A program made the position numbers and the translations under genes. Shown one piece after another: positions 1 through 8,114 of a stretch of DNA of 64,000 nucleotides (position 1 is its first letter; every line of letters starts with the position of its first letter). The stretch comes from Thermoplasmata archaeon (lineage in GTDB: Archaea > Thermoplasmatota > Thermoplasmata > Methanomassiliicoccales > Methanomethylophilaceae): NCBI GenBank assembly GCA_015063185.1, contig SUSY01000005.1, forward strand, positions 1 to 64,000. Direction: 5' to 3'. A model generated the notes under the pieces. It searched no databases, was not told the DNA's origin, and saw only the letters and a program-made list of their open reading frames with translations.

Positions 1-85
1 GATGACGTCTACATGACACGGGGATGACGTCTACATGACACGGGGATGACGTCTACATGACACGGGGATGACGTCTACATGACAT
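1..85. repeat. 22-bp tandem repeat array (three full copies plus a partial fourth)
   Basis: The unit gatgacgtctacatgacacg+gg is repeated head to tail at 1-22, 23-44 and 45-66; a fourth copy starting at 67 diverges after about 17 bases. Full copies are identical, which suggests recent expansion by slippage or unequal recombination. There are no spacers, so this is not a CRISPR. The array begins at the window edge and may extend leftward. It lies directly downstream of the 3' end of the gene at 109-1515. A single degenerate unit recurs at about 4457-4480 next to a decayed copy of the same gene end. Confidence 0.9.
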
Positions 86-108
86 GGCAATCGATTTGGA
101 CCCTATTC

Positions 109-1515
109 CTAATTCAAATCGATTCTAATATCCCATTTTTGTGAATTGCGTGTACCCACTCTTTCAATGAATCCACCCTCACGTAATTTAGAAACGTGTC
201 TTTGACCTGTCCTATAGGAGATACCTATGTGTTCTGAAAGATCTTTGATCGATATTTCAGGATTCTGGTACATCACCATAACGATCTTCTGATCCAAAGG
301 CTCCAATCCAGATATTGTATGTTCTATCTCAGAATTACCGGAATCATTGGCAGAATATGTGGGTCTGAAGAATTTGACGATCAAATTATCCTTATATTCG
401 GTGAATTCGGGTGCCTTTACCCCATATTCATCACAAAGTTCCAACATCCTACAGATGCCAGTACCATATTTCTCTATGAAACCTATGGCTTTGAATACGG
501 ATGCGATAGATTCGTTCCTTATCTTGGAACGACCGGCAGCAACATCATTGAGATCCAAACCCAATGGTATACCCGGAGAATCAACTTCTATGTGGTCGTC
601 GAAAATCCTGACAAATATGGACCGACCTTCCATTGAATATTCGCGATGAGGTACCGCGTTGGTTATTGCTTCCCTGATCGCAGCCTGCGGAATCTCATAT
701 GTATCCTGTCTGACAAGACCGTCGATATTCGAGCGGAGGTTCATATGCTTCAGAACGAATCCTAACGCACCTTCGACCTGAGATATGATGTCTCCTTCAA
801 GATCCAAACTGTCCTCGATGAAGATGTTCTTATCACCACGGAACCTGACACAGTTCACGGATGCATATGGGAATGGATTTTCTGTCAATAGCGCGAATCC
901 ATTGGTTGCTACGTATCTTTCACCATATCTCTTCACGACACCCATATTCTCCAACTTCATCGGAGTAATAGGAACATTATACTTCGATAAACGTTTACAA
1001 AGATCATTCACGATAGATTCATCGATATCAAAGGATGGCAACTCCATCTTATCGAAAGATTGTCTGCTACCCCTTAGTCTCAAGGATTTCAATGTGAATC
1101 TATCTGCAGGAACAGAGGTGCCACCTTCCCTTATATACGTACCGTGTTCAACACCTTCCGATTTTAAGTGATATGGAACGAGGTCCATCGGATAGATCTC
1201 CACGATAAGAACATTCTTTCCCTGTAATGTGCATATGGAAATATCCGGCATTATCGGCGGTTCACATGATTTGTATATTGAATCTGTAATCGCATCCCTT
1301 GTAACATGGATCGATTCATCCGGTATCCCGATGATGGTTCCATCATCCCTGACACCGAATATCAATCTTCCACCTCTGGTATTGGCAAAGGCGACCACTG
1401 ATTTTAAGAACCGTTTATGATCAGAGGAAATATCCGATTTGAATTCCAGCGTATTGGATTCACCCATCGAAATCTCATGGAGCAAATCTGATTCGTAAAC
1501 CGGAACCTTGACCAT
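109..1515 (-). CDS. AlbA_2 (Schlafen-like) / HATPase_c_4 transcriptional regulator-like protein
   Basis: A 468-residue protein of the COG2865 type. The N-terminal region has the AlbA_2 hallmarks ESNTLEFKSD and FANTRGGRLIFGVRDDG, a putative nucleic-acid-binding fold. The middle and C-terminal part carries a GHKL-type ATPase-like segment (AIREAITNAVPHREY, IEVDSPG, KYGTGICRM). A winged helix follows near the C-terminus (SIKDLSEHIGISYRTGQRHVSKLR). The frame stays open upstream to 1836, but I start at the ATG at 1515 because the AlbA_2 homology begins about 15 residues later and the upstream residues look non-protein-like. Such proteins are common accessory genes in archaea and bacteria; cellular role is unknown. 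The last ~35 codons have a decayed duplicate at 4455-4603. Confidence 0.8.
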   Translation of the reverse strand: MVKVPVYESDLLHEISMGESNTLEFKSDISSDHKRFLKSVVAFANTRGGRLIFGVRDDGTIIGIPDESIHVTRDAITDSIYKSCEPPIMPDISICTLQGKNVLIVEIYPMDLVPYHLKSEGVEHGTYIREGGTSVPADRFTLKSLRLRGSRQSFDKMELPSFDIDESIVNDLCKRLSKYNVPITPMKLENMGVVKRYGERYVATNGFALLTENPFPYASVNCVRFRGDKNIFIEDSLDLEGDIISQVEGALGFVLKHMNLRSNIDGLVRQDTYEIPQAAIREAITNAVPHREYSMEGRSIFVRIFDDHIEVDSPGIPLGLDLNDVAAGRSKIRNESIASVFKAIGFIEKYGTGICRMLELCDEYGVKAPEFTEYKDNLIVKFFRPTYSANDSGNSEIEHTISGLEPLDQKIVMVMYQNPEISIKDLSEHIGISYRTGQRHVSKLREGGFIERVGTRNSQKWDIRIDLN

Positions 1516-2023
1516 GACATCCGGTGCACATTCAAATAGAAAAACTATCGCAATAATGGATTTCACATTGCAAAAGCACCATGAATTCGATTTATCATCG
1601 GATTCAGAACACCGTATAAAGAGACCTCTAAAGGAGATCAATGACCCGGAGAGATTGAAAAGAGTCGTTAGACACATCGAGGACACTGAGGAACAGATGA
1701 TCAATCTCGATGATGAGGGTGTCCTATCCACATCGGATTCACGAGACTCCAACGTAAGCATCTGCTCTCGAATCTGAGGATGGCAGTCACATATTTGGGG
1801 TATAAATCGTATAGAATGTGAGTGGTGTACAACCACACTCTCACTCGCTCTTGCGCGTGGTTATAGCCGTACACCGGTGTGTGATTGAACGTATACATCA
1901 AACTTAAAAATACTTTTCATCCATCCAAATTAGGGTACAATAAGATTATGAGGCTATGATAATAAAAGTCTTCAATATATCAAAAATATTTGGAAAATGG
2001 TTTCGAATCGTTTCAAGAATCGC
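1516..2023. other. Intergenic stretch with no supported gene
   Basis: About 500 bases without a convincing gene. The minus-strand frame remains open through 1836 in continuity with the AlbA_2 gene, but its translation is rich in unrelated residues and has no recognisable domain. An imperfect inverted repeat lies around 1818-1845 and a short palindrome (ACACCGGTGT) around 1872-1881. These could be old element ends, since a transposase scrap follows, but this is not demonstrable here. Confidence 0.5.
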
Positions 2024-2278
2024 CTATAATTTCAAAGAGTCGTCTTCCTCTCCTTCAACCATCCATCCAGTGCTCTCTTTCCAGGATGTGATATCCCCTC
2101 TGGTCTCGGTGTCATCGATGTTCACCGAGAAAACCTCCCATGGATCCGATAGGTGCAGGGCCTTGGTGAATAGCTTCTCCGCACTCCTGCTCATGCGAAA
2201 TACATCGCATTCCTGTGAAATAAATGGTTCTCCGACCTCTTCGACAGAACCTTCATCATAAAAACCGCCGGCCCACAC
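2024..2278 (-). pseudogene. N-terminal fragment of an ISL3-type transposase
   Basis: The 84-residue reading frame contains LFTKALHLSDPWEVFSVNID followed by DTETRGDI. This matches the N-terminal pattern of ISL3-family transposases (LF..AL.LS.PW.V..V..D...R.DI), normally followed by a Cys-rich zinc finger and a large DDE domain. Here homology stops after about 60 residues and the zinc finger and catalytic domain are absent. I read it as an insertion-sequence relic. A short unrelated protein with chance similarity is possible, because the match covers only about 25 residues. Confidence 0.5.
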
Positions 2279-2323
2279 AAAGTGTCGAAGAGGCCTTTAA
2301 TTTGAAAAGACATACGACATCCG

Positions 2324-3061
2324 ATGTCCCCCAACGGTACAGACAGGAAGAGGAACGCTCTCATCTCCATCGCAATTGTTGCTGCCATCGTGATGTGCAC
2401 CATAGGCGCGGCACACATCTACGACGACATCCAAACCCAAAGGGAGAGGGATAGGGCCGAGGCCGCATTCAGAGAATACCATGCACAGAAACTCGTCATG
2501 TACCAGGAAGAGAATCTGATGTACGATGACTACGAGATGGACGTAGCGTTCATCGGGGACAGTCTCACCGACGGATGTGACATAGCGAGGTACTACCCCG
2601 GCATAACGGCCACCAATCGCGGAATAGGCGGTGACAACACCATATGGTTGGAGGAGAGGTTGGACATATCGGTGTTCAACCTCAAACCGAAGGTCGTGGT
2701 ACTTCTGATCGGCGGAAACAACATGGACTCCATGCTCACCAACTACGAGGACATCATCGTCAAGATCAAGGATAACTGTCCAAGAACGGAATTGGTGATC
2801 TGTTCCCTCACATCCATGGGAATGGACTGGGAACACAAAAACCAGCTCGCTGCCTACAACAACGTGTTCTTACATAGACTATCGGCAAAGCACGGTTGTA
2901 CCTTCGTGGACCTCTACACACCGTTGTTCGACGAGACCACGGGCCAGATACGTTCGGAGTACACCACGGACGGTGCGCACCTCACACATCCCGGATACGA
3001 GGTCCTTACAGGATGCATAATACCGGTACTGTCGTCCTTGTTGGACGGATGGGGCCAGTAA
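2324..3061 (+). CDS. Membrane-anchored SGNH/GDSL hydrolase
   Basis: A 245-residue protein with an N-terminal membrane anchor (about residues 12-32) that would place the catalytic domain outside the cell. SGNH blocks are visible: FIGDSLTDG (nucleophile Ser), GIGGDN (block II Gly), LLIGGNN (block III Asn) and DGAHLTHPGY (block V Asp and His). The family hydrolyses esters, including acetyl groups of glycans and lipids; the substrate cannot be read from sequence. A TATA-like cctttaattt lies about 30 bases upstream of the ATG. The next reading frame begins six bases after the stop, so the two were probably co-transcribed before the downstream gene decayed. Confidence 0.85.
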   Translation: MSPNGTDRKRNALISIAIVAAIVMCTIGAAHIYDDIQTQRERDRAEAAFREYHAQKLVMYQEENLMYDDYEMDVAFIGDSLTDGCDIARYYPGITATNRGIGGDNTIWLEERLDISVFNLKPKVVVLLIGGNNMDSMLTNYEDIIVKIKDNCPRTELVICSLTSMGMDWEHKNQLAAYNNVFLHRLSAKHGCTFVDLYTPLFDETTGQIRSEYTTDGAHLTHPGYEVLTGCIIPVLSSLLDGWGQ

Positions 3062-3066
3062 TCGCC

Positions 3067-3450
3067 ATGGATTGGATTCGAATGGACAAGAGCGGATTAT
3101 CGAACTCCTGGGATTGGAAATCCGTAAAGGATATCGAAAGATGGAACGAACCCTCCGAGGAGGGTCATTACTATGCCGACGTATGGAACAGGAACGGGAG
3201 CGTTCTTGACCTGGGCTGCGGATTGGGCAGACATTCGATCCTGTTCGCCAGTCACGGTCTGAAGGTTACCGCGTTCGATTCATCGGAATATGCGGTCGAT
3301 GAATTGAGGAAGAGGGTATCGGACCTAGATCTTGACATCCGGTGCGATGTCGGTGACATGCATTCCCTACCGTACGATGACGGATCGTTCGACCACAATC
3401 ACATCGCAACCGGAACATTCCTCCATCCTCTCCCTCATCAACGAGGATGA
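3067..3450 (+). pseudogene. Truncated class I SAM-dependent methyltransferase
   Basis: The 127-residue frame starts with MDWIRMDKSG and contains motif I VLDLGCGLGRHSILFA, the acidic loop TAFDSSEYAVDELR, and MHSLPYDDGSFD (the start of motif II/post-II). It then runs into non-homologous sequence and stops. Full-length relatives are about 200-230 residues, so the C-terminal half of the fold, including strands 5-7, is missing. No alternative frame downstream clearly continues the domain, which suggests a deletion rather than one base shift. It follows the SGNH gene by six bases. Confidence 0.7.
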
Positions 3451-3474
3451 TACACGGGTGTCCTTGCCGCAACA

Positions 3475-4232
3475 TCAGATCCTATAGTTGATGACGGTAC
3501 AGCCGATGGCCTCGACGACCTCCCTCATCTCCGACAGGAGGTGTTCCGCCTGACAGCCTGGCTCTATGGCTACAGATAAGGACTTATCCAACCTCGGCAA
3601 CCTGTCCAGATTCTCATGGAGGAGGTGTATCACATTCTCGACATCCAATGACGAGGAGTTCATCTCCTCGCTACAACCATGACAAAGATCCAGCACCCTA
3701 TTTCCGGAAGCGTTGGCGAGCATGTCCCTCTTGTAGGAGACCTTGTCCTCCACTGACATTGCCATGAACTGTGCCGGACGGATGCAACAACCGTTACCCT
3801 CCAGTTCCAGACATCTGAGTCCGATCGACCTCAGGGCGACGGCCGATGCATACTCCAAGAAGGGGGCCTTGGCCTTGATGACGCATCCGGGCTTGATATG
3901 GACCCCTTCGAAATCCCAGGATGGATCCAATTCGTACCTGGAAGGGCAGTCCTCCATCGGATGTATATACCCAGTCCTTTCGAAATGATCGGGGAACTCG
4001 CCCTTCCTCCTCAGATACATGAGGGACTTCATAACTGTCAGCGGATCCGTACTGTCACATACCCTGGAACATGTACCACACATGATACAATCCAGGATAT
4101 CCCCCTCCTCTGGGTCATCATCTTATGGGGATCCAGACCACCATGCCTATGGGAAGGGCAATGATCGGTGCATATGCTACAACCTATGCATTTGCCCATC
4201 AATCTTGAGATCTCATCCTCCAAACAGGACAT
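3475..4232 (-). pseudogene. Hdr-like iron-sulfur/CCG-domain oxidoreductase, frameshifted at a C5/G5 run
   Basis: Two overlapping frames together give one Hdr-type protein. The first (from 4232) carries CIGCSICTDHCP. The second (ending at 3475) resumes with CIMCGTCSRVC, giving two 4Fe-4S CxxCxxCxxxC motifs. It then has a CCG-like domain: C-X31-CC-X33-CxxC (PGC, NGCC, CHGC), close to the HdrB/HdrD cysteine pattern. The frame changes at the five-base run 4101-4105 (GGGGG on the coding strand); one extra G restores continuity. Such proteins take part in disulfide reduction or electron transfer. Either a recent pseudogene, a homopolymer sequencing error, or a slippage-controlled gene. Confidence 0.75.
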
Positions 4233-4454
4233 GGTAGGTCACCTGGTACTATGGCACGGTGATGATGTCATACATCATAAACCTTCGACATGACATCGAA
4301 TCCAAGATTGGAGCACCGTATAAGCTAGGGAAACTCCGGTCGAGATGTGATCGCATCTATGGAAGGAAGCATCCAAGAAAGATGATCCAGATTGATCATT
4401 ATGACCTCATACATACAATCAAAAGGGCCCATATGGTCGTTGGTTACGCGTACA

Positions 4455-4603
4455 TAGGGAGAGCGTCTACATGATACGGCAATCGATTTGGATTCTATCT
4501 CGATTCGAATCGATCCTAATGCCCCATTCTGGGAATTGCGTAACCCTTTCAATGAACCCTTCACGCAATTTGGAGACGTGTCTTTGACCCATTCTAAAAT
4601 CAA
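4455..4603 (-). pseudogene. Decayed duplicate of the 3' end of the AlbA_2 regulator gene
   Basis: This stretch aligns by eye with about 67-215 of the window: shared blocks include gcaatcgatttgga, gggaattgcgt / gtgaattgcgt, cctttcaatgaa and acgtgtctttgacc. It encodes in shifting frames remnants of the regulator C-terminus (SKLREG, FIERV, GIRID). The copy of the 22-bp repeat lies at its outer end, as in the intact locus. Several indels disrupt the frame and nothing upstream encodes the rest. The preceding bases (4233-4454) hold no recognisable gene. Confidence 0.8.
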
Positions 4604-4616
4604 GCTAAAAGGAAAG

Positions 4617-4646
4617 GGGCACCCAAATGGAGGCCCTTGGGTGCCC
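4617..4646 (-). terminator. Hairpin downstream of the gene at 4665-5771
   Basis: Inverted repeat GGGCACCCAA / TTGGGTGCCC (10 bp, 10-nt loop) starting 19 bases beyond the stop codon of the leftward gene, followed on that strand by tttccttttagctt. Intrinsic-like terminator or 3'-end stabiliser. Confidence 0.55.
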
Positions 4647-4664
4647 AGAATGTGGAATCGGTTT

Positions 4665-5771
4665 TCAGAGGTACTCGTACCTCTTCCTCAGATCCTTTAA
4701 AAGGCTCCCATCCATCCATACGGTGGGATCACGTTTGGAGATCGCCCTGTGCATGGTTTTGGAAAGGGATGACATACCTTTGGCGAAATAATCGTACATG
4801 AATCTGTGTTCTCTGATATCGGTATCGATCTGTTTCGTCAATCCGCTTAGGAATCTTACCACATCGTTGTGCATGTCCAAGGCCTCCATCAATGGAATCA
4901 GTGTGAGCTCCCTAGTTAATTCTGATCTGAGATACTCGGTCACAATCGGAACGTTATCCGTCAGATACTTTTGAATCTCCACATCATCACAGAATCCATT
5001 ATTGAAAAGGTGATTGAACAATGCACCCATTGCACTGAAGAATGCGGGTATGATTCTGTATTCATAGTTAAAATCCTCTAGGACAACCCCCCTGATAAGT
5101 GTGCGGAGTTCATCATAATCCTCGTAGATGAGACAATCAAGTATCTCATCCAACATCTCTGGTGGGAGATATTGCATCAGATCCTCAGCGATCGCCTCCA
5201 CTTCATAAGGGATATCCTCCTCATGATACGTATCATAGGGACCACACGATGCTACCATCGTCTGTGACGAATGCGGAAGGTCATCATCCGTATCATACGA
5301 GCAACACCCATCAGATAAGGATGCAATAGAGCTTCTTGATATGCGGGAATGATCGAACCACTTCTTCGGATCACCCGAATCTATGTGCTCACGGAGGTCG
5401 ATCTCCATGCCTTTGAGGAAACGTCCGTACTTCTTACAGGACCTCTCAGTCTGTGCGAACGTTATGGCATCCGCAAGGAGGTTCATCTCCCTGATCGCCA
5501 GACCATCCTTACCTAGCGAGAATAGGAGATCGATGTACTGAAAATCATCTTTCACGTAGAACACCATCCCCTCAAGGAGTTCCTTATCATCGTACGCCTC
5601 ACGATCATAGTAGTTGTCTTCAAGTACGTACCTGATGGAGCGGATCACGTCCTCCATGAATTCATCACGCGACCTGTCGCGCAGGACATACCTCAGGACC
5701 TCCTTCTCGAAGGCATCGTCATCCACATGACTGGACAGCGACCTTACAAGATCGATATCCTCTGATGCCAT
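4665..5771 (-). CDS. Uncharacterised acidic protein with internal duplication
   Basis: A 368-residue acidic, helix-rich protein without a recognised domain, signal peptide or membrane segment. Two halves resemble each other: YGRFLKGMEIDLREHIDSGD then PKKWFDHSRI (about 130-160) and YDYFAKGMSSLSKTMHRAIS then KRDPTVWMDGSL (about 330-360), both with a KGM...DP..W.D pattern. A Ser/Asp-rich linker with clustered Cys separates them. I chose the ATG at 5771 rather than an upstream start at 5819 because a TATA-like cttaaatag sits at about 5807-5815, placing the transcript start near 5785. It lies in the accessory region and could belong to the mobile load. No function is proposed. Confidence 0.65.
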   Translation of the reverse strand: MASEDIDLVRSLSSHVDDDAFEKEVLRYVLRDRSRDEFMEDVIRSIRYVLEDNYYDREAYDDKELLEGMVFYVKDDFQYIDLLFSLGKDGLAIREMNLLADAITFAQTERSCKKYGRFLKGMEIDLREHIDSGDPKKWFDHSRISRSSIASLSDGCCSYDTDDDLPHSSQTMVASCGPYDTYHEEDIPYEVEAIAEDLMQYLPPEMLDEILDCLIYEDYDELRTLIRGVVLEDFNYEYRIIPAFFSAMGALFNHLFNNGFCDDVEIQKYLTDNVPIVTEYLRSELTRELTLIPLMEALDMHNDVVRFLSGLTKQIDTDIREHRFMYDYFAKGMSSLSKTMHRAISKRDPTVWMDGSLLKDLRKRYEYL

Positions 5772-5905
5772 ACTACCACAGGAAAGGAATTCAAAAAATG
5801 GCTCTCTATTTAAGACCATAAATGGACGACACTATTATAGTGGATATCAGCCACACATTAACTGTATACATTCAGCACGACGGATAGATCATCAAAGAAC
5901 GATCC

Positions 5906-6328
5906 TCATTTACGTGACCGTGAATGTATTTCCTTCAGCCTGTCTATCGCCATCTCGGGCCCCATGGTATGATACATCGGATACGCTACCCTCATAACCT
6001 TGGCAGGCACCATCCTATGGATATCACGACTGCTCTCCCCGGTATGTAGGTTCCAATAACGGTAGATGTACCCAATCCAATGCAGCACATCCCTGTCGTA
6101 GACCTCGCCGCCTTTACTCAATCTATCGGCAACCTCATCCTCCATACGGGACAGTATGTACGCCTTACCGGCCCATTGCACATGATGGAACTCCTTGTCC
6201 ATATCGGCCGATACCTGCGATGTCATGTACGCCTTGATGAAGGACTCACTGTCATATCCGCGTTCCGCGGAGAGTTCGAACAACTGGCCCTGTACATCGC
6301 ACAACGCAAGCAGCAACGATCTGCTCAT
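5906..6328 (-). CDS. Partner protein of the DUF3990 module (putative antitoxin or toxin cofactor)
   Basis: A 140-residue soluble protein overlapping the end of the XRE-DUF3990 gene by four bases, so the two are translationally coupled. The sequence has a conserved-looking core (KAYILSRMEDEV, WIGYIYRYWNLHTGESSRDI, YPMYHTMGPEMAIDRLKE) that I recognise from small proteins repeatedly encoded beside DUF3990 genes in gut Firmicutes. Its role is inferred from context only: it may neutralise or assist the ADP-ribosyltransferase-like partner. No catalytic motif is obvious. Confidence 0.7.
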   Translation of the reverse strand: MSRSLLLALCDVQGQLFELSAERGYDSESFIKAYMTSQVSADMDKEFHHVQWAGKAYILSRMEDEVADRLSKGGEVYDRDVLHWIGYIYRYWNLHTGESSRDIHRMVPAKVMRVAYPMYHTMGPEMAIDRLKEIHSRSRK

Positions 6329-7176
6329 GGGACATCACCCTCGAGGATCTCATCGAAATACCTCCCCTCCCTGCGGTATCTGACCTCCATCCTTTCGGTC
6401 AGGGCGATACCTTCCTTCCTCCTTTGGATACTCATATCCCTGAGCAGCAGGAGTTCCAATTGGGACAGGGACGTCTCGTTCAGGACCCTGATCCGTTCAC
6501 AGGCCCTCTCACTGATGGCCACATACTGTCTTCCCAGGTCCAGGGCCGAGAGACAGTTCACGAGTGCGACGTCGGTGAGTGACTTATTGAAGAAACGGGA
6601 GAGTTCGGTGTACATACGGTCATCCGCGATATGCCCGATCACCACATCGTACCCATCCAACATGTGTGCATACCTTTCGTAGATGGGTGTACCTCTGACA
6701 TTCTCCATCTCCTTACGATGATATGCTATGAGCATGGCCCAATCGATACCGACATCCATGTTCAACACCTTCAACCCCGTCATTTCGAGTTCGACCGCAT
6801 AGAGCTTCGGCCTCTCCTCGTTACAGATCAACGTCAACGGTTGGAGCACATCGGTGCCCATGTAGAATCCACTTCCGAAATCGCATTCCCCACGACTGAT
6901 GGGGGCGATATCTCCGATGATACCTTTCTTGGACCCGTGGTACAGGATGACCTTGTCATCGGAACCAGACCACGAGTTCGAATCCATGATCGATCCGATC
7001 ACATCGATGTCATGTTCCTTGCAGAAATTGTACAATTGCATCTGTGCCATACGGTTTGGAATGGTCTTCCCATTCTCCCAACGGTTGATAGATAGAGGAG
7101 TCGTACCCAATACGGATGCGAATCTTTCCTGATTCATCCCTGCTGAGGATCGAATGGTCCTGATGAGATCCTTCAT
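6325..7176 (-). CDS. XRE-family HTH fused to DUF3990 (ADP-ribosyltransferase-like)
   Basis: A 283-residue protein. Residues about 1-60 form an XRE helix-turn-helix (MNQERFASVLGTTPLSINRW, then ENGKTIPNRMAQMQL). From about residue 85 a DUF3990 domain begins with LYHGSKKGI and FGSGFYMGTD, the typical H-G-S...F-G-x-G-F-Y pattern of ADP-ribosyltransferase-like folds, and continues through YDVVIGHIADDRMY and DVALVNCLSA. DUF3990 proteins are thought to act in toxin-antitoxin or effector systems. I start at the ATG at 7176, since an AT-rich TATA element lies at about 7205-7220; a TTG at 7209 is an alternative. The fused HTH suggests self-regulation of the operon. Confidence 0.8.
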   Translation of the reverse strand: MKDLIRTIRSSAGMNQERFASVLGTTPLSINRWENGKTIPNRMAQMQLYNFCKEHDIDVIGSIMDSNSWSGSDDKVILYHGSKKGIIGDIAPISRGECDFGSGFYMGTDVLQPLTLICNEERPKLYAVELEMTGLKVLNMDVGIDWAMLIAYHRKEMENVRGTPIYERYAHMLDGYDVVIGHIADDRMYTELSRFFNKSLTDVALVNCLSALDLGRQYVAISERACERIRVLNETSLSQLELLLLRDMSIQRRKEGIALTERMEVRYRREGRYFDEILEGDVP

Positions 7177-7312
7177 AGAAATATACCTATCATATGTAAT
7201 TATTTTCAATATATATTATGATATGTAGTATGTGCGGAATCAACATTTGACGGTCACATAACCAGTATTGCAATGTCAAAAAATCGTAATTCAGAGGTTT
7301 TTAATAGTTTGA

Positions 7313-7399
7313 AGCTCAGTGGATATTCACTGAGCTGCAAATGGGCGGCTCTGGTGGAGGGATTGTGGCCCCTCGGCCTCTCAACTCCACCGTACACTT
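7313..7399 (+). ncRNA. Possible small structured RNA (H/ACA-like hairpin)
   Basis: A perfect 9-bp hairpin AGCTCAGTG / CACTGAGCT (7313-7336) is followed by a second hairpin with lower stem GGTGGAG / CTCCACC (7353-7359 with 7385-7391), an internal pocket, and upper stem GGCC / GGCC. ACA lies two bases after the lower stem, 15 nt from the top of the pocket, which fits the H/ACA guide spacing. No K-turn is obvious and the upper stem is short. A TATA-like tttttaatag at 7298-7307 would start transcription inside the first hairpin. The remaining bases of 7177-7493 hold nothing recognisable. Confidence 0.25.
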
Positions 7400-7493
7400 C
7401 ATTCTTTGTTTAATGGATAGATTTTGATTCCGTAGTTCTCTACCGTATCATGTTCGTTTGGATCCCTGCTACCTCTGAAGAACCTGTTACTGA

Positions 7494-8036
7494 GTCTTTG
7501 ATAATGCTCTTCGAACAGATCGTGCATACACCTTAGTGCTGATGTGCATCTGTACCGGTACCAGGAACAAGGAGATCAGGTTCGCCAACCTCGAGGACCT
7601 GAACACGGTGATCTGGAGGTTCGACATCATCCACATCAAGGGTGAGGAGACCTACGGTATGCCACGTACCGTTCCAATACCACCGATGATCAGACCGTTG
7701 ATCTCGAAGTACATAGCTGCTCGCGAGAGATGGTTGGGAGAACACGGTATCGAGTCCAAGGCACTGTTCGTCTCACAGCATGTGTCCAACAGGGGAGAAC
7801 ACCTTTCCAGCAACGGTATCCGCAACATGAAGGTCTATGTGGAGAAGGAGGTCGGAGTGAAATTCGATCTCCGTGAGTGCAGACGCACCTTCGGTCAGAG
7901 ATATCTGGACAAGGACATCGACATCGAGACCGTGTCGGTGCTGATGGGACACTCCTCCACCAAGACCACGGAGACCTTCTACGGCCGCAGGAAGAACGTG
8001 AAAGCCATCGAGAAAGTTGAGGCCATGTGGGAGTGA
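7494..8036 (+). pseudogene. Tyrosine recombinase (integrase), catalytic domain only
   Basis: The frame opens after a TGA at 7491 and encodes about 180 residues of the phage-integrase catalytic domain: CTGTRNKEIR (Arg I), a beta-hairpin Lys region (IHIKGEETYG), FDLRECRRTFGQRYLD (Arg II region, where the usual first His is not His), VLMGHSSTKTTETFYGRR (second His and nucleophile Tyr). The N-terminal core-binding and arm-binding domains are absent, so it is probably a 5'-truncated remnant. It ends 78 bases from the 3' end of a tRNA-Ala gene, the usual address for such integrases, and points toward it. Confidence 0.75.
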
Positions 8037-8114
8037 TCCGATGGAAACCGTAGCGAAATCCACGAAAATCGTAACCGTGCTCAAATCCCGGAGATCTGGG
8101 TCATTGATTATGAG

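Noticed and set aside
1-85. CRISPR array
   Set aside because: Units of 22 bp follow each other with no spacers and there are no cas genes nearby.
319-649. Plus-strand reading frames of about 100 codons
   Set aside because: They are antisense shadows of the AlbA_2 gene with no promoter or recognisable sequence.
1516-1836. N-terminal 107-residue extension of the AlbA_2 regulator
   Set aside because: The frame is open, but the translation has no domain, is Ser/Cys/Arg-biased, and the family starts near the ATG at 1515.
1818-1890. Inverted repeats as insertion-sequence ends
   Set aside because: The repeats are short and imperfect, and no matching partner with target duplication was found around the transposase scrap.
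8037-8114. Second partial tRNA (attachment-site duplicate) beside the integrase
   Set aside because: gctcaaatcccgg resembles a T arm but no cloverleaf or match to the tRNA-Ala 3' end is present.
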